Positions 1 to 7,834 of a stretch of DNA of 50,425 nucleotides are shown piece after piece. Each line of letters opens with the position of its first letter. Within the stretch, counting starts at the first letter, position 1. The notes under the pieces were generated by a model that worked only from the letters and a program-made list of their open reading frames with translations, had not been told where the DNA came from and did not search any database. Location: contig NZ_LSRS01000001.1 of assembly GCF_009932395.1 (NCBI RefSeq), positions 29,116 through 79,540 on the forward strand, written 5' to 3'. The stretch comes from Sporotomaculum syntrophicum (GTDB lineage: Bacteria > Bacillota > Desulfotomaculia > Desulfotomaculales > Desulfallaceae). Made by a program: the position numbers and the translations under genes.

Positions 1-109
1 ACAGCCGTTTTAGCTTTGTCTGTATATCACCCGTGCTTTGGCAATCTTGCATTAGCAGACTTACCAGTTCCATTTCTTTGTCCGTGAGTATGTTCTTTGC
101 TCTTTTCAC
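1..109 (-). CDS. IS256-family transposase, N-terminus (cut by window edge)
   Basis: The minus strand from a GTG at 109 encodes a peptide with ILTDKEMELVSLLMQDC followed by TGDIQTKLKRL, which I recognise as the conserved start of IS256 (Mutator-type) DDE transposases, enzymes that cut and paste their own element. A GGAGG site seven bases upstream supports the GTG start. Only about 36 residues are in the window, so intactness cannot be judged. It lies back to back with IS66 debris, which suggests this is an insertion hot spot at the broken end of the prophage. Confidence 0.7.
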   Translation of the reverse strand, partial: MKRAKNILTDKEMELVSLLMQDCQSTGDIQTKLKRL

Positions 110-179
110 GCTATAACCTCCATTTATTTTTATTTTCCATATGGAGATTATTGCCATTTACACGGGTGCTTATTCAGCC

Positions 180-403
180 TCATTGGAAGGAAAAATTGGC
201 TCTTCAGCGGCAGCCCGAAAGGAGCCGCAGCCAGTGCTGCTGTGTACAGCATTGTTGAAACTGCTAAAGCGAACGGTCTTAATCCATACAAATACCTGCT
301 TTTGATCTTCCGGGACATGCCCGGCGTCCTCTTTAAGCAATATCCGGAATTCCTTGAAGACTACCTCCCATGGAGTCCAGAAGTTCAGAAAGCCTGTAAG
401 TAG
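180..403 (+). pseudogene. IS66-family transposase (TnpC) C-terminal remnant
   Basis: Reading from GGA at 185 to the TAG at 401-403 gives GRKNWLFSGSPKGA, then VETAKANGLNPYKYL, ending LPWSPEV. This is the conserved C-terminus of IS66 TnpC, the DDE transposase. About 70 of the usual 450-530 residues remain and there is no start codon, so the gene is dead. The upstream part has been replaced by the IS256-family element. The stop codon is followed by a hairpin and the IS66 terminal repeat, so the right end of the element is intact. Confidence 0.8.
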
Positions 404-434
404 AGCAAAACCTCAGTTTACACTGGTTTTGCTC
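403..434 (+). terminator. Hairpin after the IS66 remnant
   Basis: GAGCAAAACC (403-412) and GGTTTTGCTC (425-434) form a perfect 10-bp stem with a 12-nt loop, followed by ATTTTTC. It directly follows the TnpC stop and probably ends IS66 transcription. Confidence 0.6.
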
Positions 435-488
435 ATTTTTCAATACACCTTGTTACTTGACGCTTACCCATCAACCTCCTTTTGGGCA

Positions 489-515
489 CAAAAAAAGACG
501 TTATCTAAACGTCTT
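489..515 (-). terminator. Intrinsic terminator (minus strand)
   Basis: AAGACGTT (495-502) pairs with AACGTCTT (508-515) around a 5-nt loop. On the minus strand the stem is followed by a run of T. It lies just beyond the 60-residue gene at 533-715. Confidence 0.75.
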
Positions 516-532
516 CTAAGGCTACTTAAGAT

Positions 533-715
533 TTATTTATTTTCTGTTTTTTCTTGTTTAATCTCCCTTCGAACTTCTTTAACTAAATTAACAACATCCT
601 CTTCGCTCTTAAGACCTAATCTTTCCGCTTCTCCCGCCATATCATTTTGAACCTTTTTAAGAACCTCCATGGCAGAATTAGTAATTTCAATCCTATCCTC
701 TTTTTCAGCCCCCAT
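533..715 (-). CDS. Small charged protein of unknown function
   Basis: A 60-residue protein starting MGAEKEDRIEI, highly charged and mostly helical by composition, rich in Glu and Lys with a few Val/Leu positions. I do not recognise a family. An upstream ATG at 769 would add 18 residues, but the G-rich stretch GGGGGGTGTC about eight bases before 715 favours the shorter start. It is the last minus-strand gene after the phage portal and is followed by a terminator. Its position, where a capsid protease would be expected, suggests the region was rearranged by the insertion sequences. Confidence 0.5.
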   Translation of the reverse strand: MGAEKEDRIEITNSAMEVLKKVQNDMAGEAERLGLKSEEDVVNLVKEVRREIKQEKTENK

Positions 716-792
716 TAGGACACCCCCCCCACATTCATACTGATTTATAACAAGTATATGCATTTGCAAGGATAAATCAAATGTATTTTACT

Positions 793-2025
793 TCACTCTT
801 CATCACCCGCATTTTCCTCCAGGGCCTTCTTGGCATAAGCCCCCGCCAACTTTAGAGGCAACATATTGCCGTTGGTAAGATAAAGATCCCCACCTTCCTC
901 CTCGGGTATCGGATCCATGTTTTCCATTCTCCTCACATCGTTAACGGAAAAGAATCCATTTTGAATGCCAATGGCATAACCATCCATCCGGGATTTATAG
1001 TCTCCTCGCATCAAGGCTGAGGCATTAAAAGAAACAAAACACTGGCCTTTTTCCTTTTCTTTAAAAAGCTTCCGGTTCATAGCCTGTTCAATCCGTACCA
1101 GCCAGGGACGAATGGTATGAACCACAAAGCTAATTGCCATGTTCTCAATGTTGGAAAAACTGGATCGGCTCAGATCAGCCACCATATGGGGCGGCACCTG
1201 AAAAATCCGGCAGATTTCTTCTATCTGAAACTTTCTGGTCTCTAAAAACTGGGCATCAGAGTTAGGCATGCTGATAGCCTGATACTGAAGGCCATCCTCT
1301 AGCACCGCCACTTTATAATTATTGCGTCCCCCATAAGCGGCCTGCCAGGCATCCCTGACCTTGGTTGGATCCTTTATGGTTCCGGAAGTGGAGAGAATCC
1401 CTGTGGGTGTAGCATTGTTAGCAAAAAATCTGCCTCCGTATTCCTCGGCAGCGATATTTAAACCGATGGCGTTTTTTGCTAAAGCCACCGGCGAGTAGCC
1501 CATAACCCCATCAAAACCTAAGCCAGGAATATGCAGCACTTCATCCGGGCCAAGATAATAGCTTTGTCCTTCCTTACGGTAGGTGTAGTAAAGTTCACCC
1601 TTTTGATCCCGGTCTACCAGCATCTTATCCGGCAAAAGCGGGTATAGCCCCAGCACATCTCCCCGACCATTTCGGATAATCTGAGAATAGCTGTTCCCCC
1701 AAAGGAGAAGATGGGTCATCATCGTCTCCCGCAAGGTAAAAGAGCTCATTTCCGGATTCGGTTCATCATGCAAAATCCGGTACAAGGGATGGTCATACAT
1801 CTTTTCTTTTCCTTCACCCCGGTACCGGTAGGTGTGCAGAGGTAATGATGCTATTGTCTCAGCAATGATTCTCACGCAGGCGAAAACAGCTGTAGTCTGC
1901 ATAGAGGTTCTTTCATTGACTACCTTGCCGGAGACACTTTGCCCCATGTAGAAATTTGGGGCCTGGCTGACACTGTCTTTTGGTTTGTCACGGGATTTAA
2001 AAAGACGTTTTAGAAAATTTGCCAA
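793..2025 (-). CDS. Phage portal protein, HK97 family
   Basis: A portal subunit: the dodecameric ring at the head vertex through which DNA is packaged and ejected. The 410 residues match the usual 390-430. Recognisable segments are VFACVRIIAETIASLPLH near residue 50, the LHIPGLGFDGVMGYSP region near 165, and RKFQIEEICRIFQVPPHM in the C-terminal half. The start is TTG, eleven bases after GGAGG. It follows the two terminase genes as in HK97-like packaging modules. The maturation protease and major capsid gene that should come next are missing, so the morphogenesis module is truncated. Confidence 0.93.
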   Translation of the reverse strand: MANFLKRLFKSRDKPKDSVSQAPNFYMGQSVSGKVVNERTSMQTTAVFACVRIIAETIASLPLHTYRYRGEGKEKMYDHPLYRILHDEPNPEMSSFTLRETMMTHLLLWGNSYSQIIRNGRGDVLGLYPLLPDKMLVDRDQKGELYYTYRKEGQSYYLGPDEVLHIPGLGFDGVMGYSPVALAKNAIGLNIAAEEYGGRFFANNATPTGILSTSGTIKDPTKVRDAWQAAYGGRNNYKVAVLEDGLQYQAISMPNSDAQFLETRKFQIEEICRIFQVPPHMVADLSRSSFSNIENMAISFVVHTIRPWLVRIEQAMNRKLFKEKEKGQCFVSFNASALMRGDYKSRMDGYAIGIQNGFFSVNDVRRMENMDPIPEEEGGDLYLTNGNMLPLKLAGAYAKKALEENAGDEE

Positions 2026-2057
2026 GGCTTTTCATTCCTCCTTCCATCGTTTTTGGG

Positions 2058-2087
2058 TATAAAAAAAACACCCTTTATAGAGTGTTT
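2058..2087 (-). terminator. Intrinsic terminator between HigA-like gene and portal
   Basis: On the minus strand AAACACT pairs with GGTGTTT and is followed by a run of T. It separates the HigA-like gene from the portal gene, which would be cut off unless antitermination or another promoter is used. Confidence 0.6.
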
Positions 2088-2165
2088 GAGTTAAATACCT
2101 TTTAATTATGAATCACTATTTAAGGTACAATTTTTGGTTCTTCCTTTGTGAGCATATTTAGTTCA

Positions 2166-2450
2166 TTATAGCCTGCTACTTTCTTTTTCGTAGTTCTGTT
2201 GTAGATTTATCCAGAAGGTAGCTTCAATACCAAGTACATCCTCTAGTCTTTTTGCAAAAGATACAGAGATTGGTGCTAGACAGTTCACGAGTTTGCTTAT
2301 GTGAGCTTCTTTAACACCAGTTCTGATAGCTAGTTCTCGCTGACTCATATTACGATCTTCTAATATTTCTTTTAATGTCTCACCTGGATGAATAATAAAC
2401 TCGCGAGAAATGTGATTAATTTTTTCTTCCATATAATCCATCAACCCCAT
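2166..2450 (-). CDS. XRE-family HigA-like antitoxin
   Basis: A 94-residue DNA-binding protein. The motif HPGETLKEILEDRNMSQRELA followed by the helix-turn-helix TGVKEAHISKLVN and the ending EATFWINLQQNYE are typical of the HigA family, whose members bind the operator and neutralise a HigB mRNA-cleaving toxin. No HigB-like gene is visible on either side, so this copy is an orphan. It is inserted between the terminase and portal genes and has its own terminator, which marks it as later-acquired cargo. No convincing ribosome-binding site precedes the ATG; a start at the third Met is possible. Confidence 0.8.
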   Translation of the reverse strand: MGLMDYMEEKINHISREFIIHPGETLKEILEDRNMSQRELAIRTGVKEAHISKLVNCLAPISVSFAKRLEDVLGIEATFWINLQQNYEKESSRL

Positions 2451-2562
2451 GTAATTAAGTATTTCTATTTTCTTATTGTCTATTAGATCATACTACTGTT
2501 AAAATGCCAAGGCACAAAAAGCATCTTCTTTAAACTGCTCACCTTTTATTATTTTGAATTGG

Positions 2563-2721
2563 TCAGCTCATGAATTCTTCCGCCCAGTACCACCGGGCTT
2601 TTTTGAGATCTTCGACTTCTTTTGTTTTATCTTTTTTCGCCACCCGTGAAACATACTTAATGACATTACCCAAACAGTATCCCAGTTTCTTATCTTCAAT
2701 GACATCAAGTTCTTCTACCAT
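2563..2721 (-). CDS. DUF3310-like phage protein, N-terminally short
   Basis: A 52-residue reading frame containing DVIEDKKLGYCLGNVIKYV and EDLKKARWYWAEEF. This is the core of DUF3310, a small helical domain common in phages and sometimes called nucleotide-kinase-like. Full proteins carry an extra N-terminal stretch that is missing here because a stop codon lies just upstream, so it may be a decayed fragment. It begins 15 bases after the terminase stop and ends before the HigA-like gene. The biochemical role of the family is not established. Confidence 0.6.
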   Translation of the reverse strand: MVEELDVIEDKKLGYCLGNVIKYVSRVAKKDKTKEVEDLKKARWYWAEEFMS

Positions 2722-2736
2722 TCTTCTACCCCACTG

Positions 2737-4290
2737 TCACAAAATAATCATATCCCTCTTATCATAAATAGATCCCCCATCATCGGGCGGATTTACTGTG
2801 GCTCTGGCCAGACCCATGATCATGGCTACAATGCCGTCAATCTTTTCTACGGATTTATCCTTATCCACTTTGATATTTCCGGCGGGATCGGTTCTTACCA
2901 CAATATTATCCGCCATCCATCTAAGCACCGGATGACCGCCATGGGCGATTTGCTGGCTTAAAATCAGGCGCATCATTTCTTTGGTGGGTGGTGACATATC
3001 CTTAAAACCCTGACCAAAGGGCACAACTGTAAAGCCCATACCTTCTAGATTTTGACTCATCTGGGTAGCTCCCCAACGGTCGTAGACAATTTCCCTAATG
3101 TTATATTTCTCCCCCAGCCTTTCGATGAACTTTTCAATAAAGCCATAATGAACCACATTCCCCTCCGTTAGGTTTAGCAATCCCTGCTGGTACCAGATGT
3201 CATAAGGTACGCTGTCTTTTTTCACCCGCTGGTAAAGAGTCTCTTCCGGTATCCAAAAAAAAGGCAGCACATAGTATTTGTCCCCTTCCTCCTCTGGTGG
3301 GAACACCAGCACAAAGGCGGTGATATCGGTAGTAGAGGATAAATCCAGTCCTGCATAGCAGGCCCTTCCTTTCAGCTCTTCCGGATCAACCGGGAAATTA
3401 CACAAATCCCACTTCTCCATGGGCATCCATTTAATATTCTGCTTTAACCACATGTTTAACCTTAGCTGCTTAAAAAGAGCCAAATCCGCCGGATCGTCCT
3501 TCGCCTGCTGATAATGTTCCCGGACCCGTTCTATCTGAATGGTATGGCCCAGACTGGGGTTGGCCTTATACCAGTTGTTTTCATCTTCAATATCCGCATC
3601 ATCTTCCAGTCCATAAATGATGGAAAGAAAACTGGGATCTACTCTTCTGCCTTCCAAGATATCTTTAGCCTTGCAGTGCATTTCCCAGCCATAGCCGGAA
3701 AGCTGGTTGCCTGCGGTGGTTAGATATAAAAAGAGGGGTTGGGTCCTGGCATCACCAGAGCCGGTAGTGAGCATCTTAGCCAAATCCGGATTAGGATAGG
3801 TCCAGATCTCATCTAAAATTACACAGGAAGCGTTAAGTCCTGATTTGGATTTCACATCAGAGCTTAATACCTGATAAAAGCTCCCGGTCTTAGGGTAAAC
3901 AATTCTTTTAGTTGAGCGCACTAAGTTTGTGACTTTGGATAGAGTCGGGTTTCCTTCCACAAAGTTAACACTGGTATTAAAAATGATGCTGGCCTGCTGC
4001 CTATCACAAGCTGCCACATATACCTCCGCATTAGGCTCCCCATCAGCTAAAAGCATATAAAGAGCAATGGCTGCACCGAGCTCCGATTTTCCATTTTTCT
4101 TCCCTATTTCCAAATAAGCGGTGCGATACTGCCTTGTGCCATCTTCCCTCAAAGTGCCAAATAGCTTGCTCACCAAATCCCTCTCCCAAGGCAGCAAGAT
4201 GAAAGGTTGACCTGCCCATCTGCCTTTGGTGAGTTTTAATTGCTGGATAAAGTTGATAGCATGGTTAGCATGAACCTCACTGAAAGGCAA
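2737..4290 (-). CDS. Phage terminase large subunit (HK97-type)
   Basis: The packaging motor: an N-terminal ATPase pumps DNA into the head and a C-terminal RNase H-like nuclease cuts genome units. Walker A is GKKNGKS at about residues 63-69, and Walker B is CVILDEIW near 150. The nuclease begins at AGLDLSSTTDITAFVLVF, with the acidic metal ligand in GLDLS. A perfect AAGGAGG lies eight bases before a TTG at 4290, so I prefer that start to the GTG at 4299, which overlaps the ribosome-binding site. The 517 residues are slightly short for the family but all motifs are present. Confidence 0.92.
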   Translation of the reverse strand: MPFSEVHANHAINFIQQLKLTKGRWAGQPFILLPWERDLVSKLFGTLREDGTRQYRTAYLEIGKKNGKSELGAAIALYMLLADGEPNAEVYVAACDRQQASIIFNTSVNFVEGNPTLSKVTNLVRSTKRIVYPKTGSFYQVLSSDVKSKSGLNASCVILDEIWTYPNPDLAKMLTTGSGDARTQPLFLYLTTAGNQLSGYGWEMHCKAKDILEGRRVDPSFLSIIYGLEDDADIEDENNWYKANPSLGHTIQIERVREHYQQAKDDPADLALFKQLRLNMWLKQNIKWMPMEKWDLCNFPVDPEELKGRACYAGLDLSSTTDITAFVLVFPPEEEGDKYYVLPFFWIPEETLYQRVKKDSVPYDIWYQQGLLNLTEGNVVHYGFIEKFIERLGEKYNIREIVYDRWGATQMSQNLEGMGFTVVPFGQGFKDMSPPTKEMMRLILSQQIAHGGHPVLRWMADNIVVRTDPAGNIKVDKDKSVEKIDGIVAMIMGLARATVNPPDDGGSIYDKRDMIIL

Positions 4291-4310
4291 GATGATCACC
4301 TCCTTCCTCG

Positions 4311-4823
4311 TTAGTCATCTTCTGCCATAACCATGAAATCCTCTGCATTCGGTATTTCTTCCAGTAGACTAGCCATGGCATCTCCCTCAATAACACCACC
4401 GGCGTTAGTAATGTTGAGTCTACTGCGAGCTGAAGGAGTAAGCCCCAGCTCCGAGCAGAAGTTTCGCATCTGCTTTAAGTTCTGCTGAGCAATAGAAACT
4501 TGCGGAATCTGCTGAATATATCCCGAGGCAGTCTTTAAAATGGAACCGTGTTTAGAGATGAATTCCTCAGCTTCCTTCCATCTAGCATAAGCCTGGCAGT
4601 AACCGGCAAAGGCGGCCATGTCTATTCGAGTTAAAAGCCCCATAGCTTCCAACTCTTTTGATAACCTGCGCCATTCTTTCTTGGCATCCGGAAGCAGCCA
4701 TGACGGGCAGTTGGGTGCTTTCTTTTCGGGTTTGGGTTCATTTTGATTTAAAGGTCTTTTGCCGGGATTGCCTTCTAGCACTTTTAGTACGGTAGGTTTC
4801 GGTGGTCTTCCTCTGCCTGCCAT
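4311..4823 (-). CDS. Phage terminase small subunit, P27 family
   Basis: A 170-residue DNA-recognition subunit that pairs with the large subunit to select phage DNA. The start GRGRPPKPTVLKVLEGNPGK is characteristic of P27-type small terminases, followed by the helical region PSWLLPDAKKEWRRL. It has an ideal AAAGGAGG site and is immediately upstream of the large subunit. Downstream of an HNH gene is the usual place, but here a Fic gene and an amidoligase island intervene. Confidence 0.9.
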   Translation of the reverse strand: MAGRGRPPKPTVLKVLEGNPGKRPLNQNEPKPEKKAPNCPSWLLPDAKKEWRRLSKELEAMGLLTRIDMAAFAGYCQAYARWKEAEEFISKHGSILKTASGYIQQIPQVSIAQQNLKQMRNFCSELGLTPSARSRLNITNAGGVIEGDAMASLLEEIPNAEDFMVMAEDD

Positions 4824-4852
4824 TGGCTTTCACCTCCTTTATTTTGCGCAAA

Positions 4853-4874
4853 GAAAAAAGACCCGAAGGTCTTT
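4853..4874 (-). terminator. Intrinsic terminator between Fic and small terminase
   Basis: AAAGACC (4857-4863), CGAA, GGTCTTT (4868-4874). On the minus strand this is a 7-bp stem with a TTCG loop followed by TTTTTTC, a near-ideal terminator placed at the end of the Fic unit and just before the terminase ribosome-binding site. Confidence 0.8.
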
Positions 4875-4935
4875 ATTTGCAGCATATAATATAAGTTACT
4901 TTAAAGAAAAAGAGTCTTTTTGAGGCCCCATCAAT

Positions 4936-5988
4936 CTAATCTTCATTTTTAACATATGCAGTGGCTCTTCCGGAACCAACTTTTTTAATATACCCTTCCT
5001 TCAATAAATCAGAAAGAGCCTTTTCAATGGTAGTCACACTGATATCAGGGTAAATATTAGCTATATCTGACTTTGAAATCTTTCCAATTCTTCTATCAAA
5101 TAATTCCTTTACCCTTTCAGCTTTACCCATTTTATCAACCACAACTGTTTCCACTCTATGAGAAAACTCCTTATAGGCTTTAGCTATTATCCCTAAATAA
5201 TACTTTACAAAGGGGAAATAGTTGTTTTGATTTTCATACCACCCCTCTGAGCTTTGTTGAAGTGTCCTGTAATAACTTTCCTTAGAGTTTTCTATCAGCA
5301 TTTCAAGGCTAATATATTTCCCTACAAAATAACCCTTTTGGTATAGAAGTAATAAGGTTAAAAGTCTGCTCATTCTTCCATTTCCATCATTAAAGGGATG
5401 GATTCCTAAAAAGTCAAAAACAAACTTGGAAATTAAAATCAAAGGATCAATTTTAGCCTCTCTAATAGCCTCTTGATACTCGGTACAAAGTCTTTCTATG
5501 GCTTCTGGTGTTTCAAAAGCTGATAGAGGTTTAAAACGAATGTGTCTTATCCCTTTTCCGTCCACTTCTTCTATGATATTATCCTGATTCTTATATTTTC
5601 CACCATCAACTGTTGGGAGAAAGCTATATAAGTCCCTATGCAATTGAAGAATTACATTTGGTTTTAAAATAATATGCTCATAGTTTTCGTGGATTGTGTT
5701 TAAAACTTCTCTGTAGCCAGCGATTTCTTCTTCATCTCTATTAAGAGGCTCTGCTTTTTCAGATACCAACTCCACCAGCCTTTTATCTGTTGTAAATATA
5801 CCCTCAATCCTATTGGAAGCACCTGTGCTTTGAACTTTTGCTACTTCAAGCATTGATTTTAGAATATCCGGCTTTGCTTTCATAAAAAGCTCTTGCTTTC
5901 CCTTATATCCATGAATTGTTGAAACCAGATTCATCACTTCAGGCACCATCAATTCTTGATCAACTTCCCTATAATTAAACTTTTTCAT
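4936..5988 (-). CDS. Fic-family protein with C-terminal winged helix
   Basis: Fic enzymes transfer AMP (or other nucleotide parts) from NTPs to hydroxyls of target proteins. The catalytic motif HPFNDGNGRMSR is at residues 197-208 with the active His. An inhibitory motif, SNRIEG, is at 58-63, which places it in the class with an N-terminal inhibitory helix whose Glu blocks ATP until released. The last 50 residues (SKSDIANIYPDIS ... IEKALSDLLKEGYIKKV) look like a winged helix-turn-helix, suggesting DNA binding. The gene is AT-richer than its phage neighbours, has its own terminator and repeated sequences upstream, and interrupts the packaging operon, so it is probably cargo. Targets are unknown. 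Confidence 0.88.
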   Translation of the reverse strand: MKKFNYREVDQELMVPEVMNLVSTIHGYKGKQELFMKAKPDILKSMLEVAKVQSTGASNRIEGIFTTDKRLVELVSEKAEPLNRDEEEIAGYREVLNTIHENYEHIILKPNVILQLHRDLYSFLPTVDGGKYKNQDNIIEEVDGKGIRHIRFKPLSAFETPEAIERLCTEYQEAIREAKIDPLILISKFVFDFLGIHPFNDGNGRMSRLLTLLLLYQKGYFVGKYISLEMLIENSKESYYRTLQQSSEGWYENQNNYFPFVKYYLGIIAKAYKEFSHRVETVVVDKMGKAERVKELFDRRIGKISKSDIANIYPDISVTTIEKALSDLLKEGYIKKVGSGRATAYVKNED

Positions 5989-6014
5989 TATACTTACCTG
6001 CCTATTTAAAGATT

Positions 6015-6069
6015 TATATGCATAATTTTATCACTATTATATGCAGATAACAATCAAAATATGCAGATA
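6015..6069 (-). promoter_or_regulatory. Repeated operator-like boxes upstream of the Fic gene
   Basis: ATATGCAGATA occurs at 6039-6049 and again at 6059-6069, exactly 20 bp apart (two helical turns). A weaker relative, TATATGCATAA, lies at 6015-6025. On the minus strand the first box overlaps a TATAAT. A dimeric or tandem regulator could bind here; the winged-helix tail of the Fic protein is a candidate (inference). Confidence 0.5.
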
Positions 6070-6082
6070 CTAATATAAACCT

Positions 6083-6304
6083 CTATCCCTTAATCCCCTT
6101 AAAATTGTAATTCCCCTTTTTAATTTCCTCATGGTCTGCCTCAACTGCTTTGTTATAATCCGGCTCATTGGTCTCCTTTTCCTTACAGCTCATGCAAAGG
6201 CAATCTTCATTGAACATGGACATGATTCTGCCGCCCGCTAAACTGCCACCGCAGCGGTCACAAGTTGTCTGAGTAAAGAAATTATCCGGTGTCTTTTTAT
6301 TCAT
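6083..6304 (-). CDS. Small zinc-ribbon-like protein
   Basis: A 73-residue protein with two cysteine pairs, CDRCGG near residue 15 and CLCMSC near 36. This spacing fits a single zinc ribbon, followed by an acidic/basic tail. It overlaps the end of the preceding amidoligase-like gene by eight bases, so the two are translationally coupled. No catalytic domain is visible; a role as a nucleic-acid or protein adaptor is a guess. Confidence 0.6.
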   Translation of the reverse strand: MNKKTPDNFFTQTTCDRCGGSLAGGRIMSMFNEDCLCMSCKEKETNEPDYNKAVEADHEEIKKGNYNFKGIKG

Positions 6305-7103
6305 GTTCTCTCACCGTCCTAAAGGCAGCACTACCCCCCAGATGAGCCAACATCGCTTTTCTGGTAGCCTTGTATTTTTCCCCATTCATCCCCAGCCGAA
6401 TGAGCCAAGTCCTCAAAGCATATTTGGGATTTTCCTCTTGGGTCTGCTTAAAAGATGCCCTCTTTAATGTTTTAGATAAAGTGTTAATTAAAGCCGTAAA
6501 CTCTGTAAAAGCATTTATAATATCCTGGTCCGGATTAATCCTGCCCAGTTTAAAGGTCAAGGTTTCTTCCCCAAAATCAAATGTCAGCCCGGGACACCGG
6601 TCTGCTCCTAAATTTTCAAAGGTTGCTTTAAAATCCTCTAAAGTGCTAATTTTTTCCTTACTTAAATCTTCAGCGAAACTATCATCCATAAAAGGAACCT
6701 CTGTTTTAAAAGCCTGCATTATCAGGTTTTGTTTGCTGTAAATCATGTTAATGAGATTCCGAAGGCTTAAAGCTGAATGGCCCTCTAAAGGAAACTTTAC
6801 TTCAATACTATCAAAAGCTTGTGTGTCACCGTTATTCGCGATTGCCCTAGCTTCAGGTTCGGCCTCCATTGTCATCTCTCCAGTAATCTCCTCTTCAGCT
6901 ACTGCTGCACTCGGTGGCGGTGCATTTAAAATTTCCTCCATGCTAACTACTTGCCCATCGCTAGTGGTAATAACCCCATGCCGGTCAATGGTGTAGATTT
7001 CATCAGAGGTTGTGATTTGGTAGTTAAAGCTGGGAACCGACAGATATTTTGGCGTAACTCCCAGGTGCTCGCCAAGTCTTTTTACTATTTCTTTCCGAGT
7101 CAT
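6297..7103 (-). CDS. Amidoligase-related paralog lacking catalytic motifs
   Basis: A 268-residue protein whose C-terminal half aligns by eye with the amidoligase at 7835-8761. LRNLINMIYSKQNLI matches LRNFINIIYSRNDLL, and NPKYALRTWLIRLGM ... HLGGSAAFR matches NPKFAMRTWLNRIGF ... HLRGSAAWR. The N-terminal glutamine-synthetase-like part is replaced by an unrelated segment (TRKEIVKRLGEHLG), and the family motifs FGxExEF, TGVHIHLN and TVELRGFN are absent or degraded. It is therefore probably a non-catalytic partner or specificity subunit. Homologues are often labelled virulence-related without evidence. GGGAGG lies eight bases before the ATG. Confidence 0.7.
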   Translation of the reverse strand: MTRKEIVKRLGEHLGVTPKYLSVPSFNYQITTSDEIYTIDRHGVITTSDGQVVSMEEILNAPPPSAAVAEEEITGEMTMEAEPEARAIANNGDTQAFDSIEVKFPLEGHSALSLRNLINMIYSKQNLIMQAFKTEVPFMDDSFAEDLSKEKISTLEDFKATFENLGADRCPGLTFDFGEETLTFKLGRINPDQDIINAFTEFTALINTLSKTLKRASFKQTQEENPKYALRTWLIRLGMNGEKYKATRKAMLAHLGGSAAFRTVREHE

Positions 7104-7117
7104 AATTTCTACCTCCC

Positions 7118-7156
7118 TTGTGTTTTTGGTACTCTATACATTGCTCTAAACACAAG
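7118..7156 (-). promoter_or_regulatory. Stem-loop leader before the amidoligase paralog
   Basis: CTTGTGTTT (7118-7126) and AAACACAAG (7148-7156) are perfect 9-bp inverted repeats with a 21-nt loop, ending next to the GGGAGG ribosome-binding site. The loop contains TATAGAGTACCAAAA, nearly identical to the leader at 8778-8816. Confidence 0.6.
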
Positions 7157-7197
7157 ATATATCAAGCTATTTATGCATTTACATTGCTTTATTTTAA

Positions 7198-7707
7198 TCA
7201 TCGCACCTGCCTTCTTTCCCTATTTCGTAAATCTTGTTCTTTTCTGCTGATATCGAGAGCGGCTTCAATGTATTTATTATCAAAGCCAGCCGTAGCATAA
7301 CCGACCCTTACAGTTTCAAGATAGCTCCGGCTTGGTAGGTTAAGCTGAATCCTCTCCATCACTTCATCTGTCATGATATACACCATGGCGGTAATTCTCT
7401 CGCCGGTTTCAAGATTCAATTCCACTTCCATCTTTTCATAGAACCTGGGGTAGCCTTCGTAATAATCCAGTGCCTTTTCATCCTCCGGCTGCAGCTCCCA
7501 CACCAACGCCGGTACCTTACTTCCCCGTTTTGGTTCAATAGTGGCATAGGCATTATCTTCTCTGCCTTTGAAAAGCAGCTGATAATCTAAAAGCATCCCT
7601 TTGCCATAGACTTTAGCTGTAGGACAGCGATAAGCCATCTGCCCCAAATTCAAGTTAGAACCATAGGCTAAGTTTAGAATTTTATTTCTCTCCACTGATT
7701 CACCCAT
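7198..7707 (-). CDS. Gamma-glutamylcyclotransferase-like (AIG2-type) protein
   Basis: Gamma-glutamylcyclotransferases release 5-oxoproline from gamma-glutamyl amides. The substrate loop LAYGSNL is near residue 15, and the expected acid-base Glu is in DYYEGYPRFY near residue 95. About 169 residues is normal. The start is uncertain: a TTG at 7716, an ATG at 7707 and a GTG at 7695 share a weak GGAAAGG. It sits between the amidoligase and its degenerate paralog. Comparative work on amidoligases has linked such pairs to making and removing gamma-glutamyl-type peptide tags; here that is an inference from context. Confidence 0.85.
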   Translation of the reverse strand: MGESVERNKILNLAYGSNLNLGQMAYRCPTAKVYGKGMLLDYQLLFKGREDNAYATIEPKRGSKVPALVWELQPEDEKALDYYEGYPRFYEKMEVELNLETGERITAMVYIMTDEVMERIQLNLPSRSYLETVRVGYATAGFDNKYIEAALDISRKEQDLRNRERRQVR

Positions 7708-7834
7708 CCTTTCCAAAGAGCCTTTATCTGCCCCACTTTGGCCTCGTGTGGCCCTTTATATCAAGAGTTGCCCTTATATACCACCTAAAGGGCGGTTCCC
7801 CGCCCGGTGGCCTTAAGGTTGCTGTCTTTTTTAG

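Larger units (their letters stand above)
180..467 (+). mobile_element. Right end of an IS66-family insertion sequence
   Basis: The TnpC remnant is followed by TTGACGCTTAC at 457-467. Its complement, GTAAGCGTCAA, is the typical IS66-family terminal inverted repeat. The right boundary is therefore near 467; the left part of the element is missing. Confidence 0.65.

Noticed and set aside
2166-2450. Complete HigBA toxin-antitoxin pair
   Set aside because: No HigB-like gene was found in the 112 bp upstream or in the 140 bp downstream, so only an orphan antitoxin is called.
6297-7103. Virulence protein, the label often given to relatives
   Set aside because: Nothing in the sequence supports a virulence role; the only detectable similarity is to the neighbouring amidoligase.
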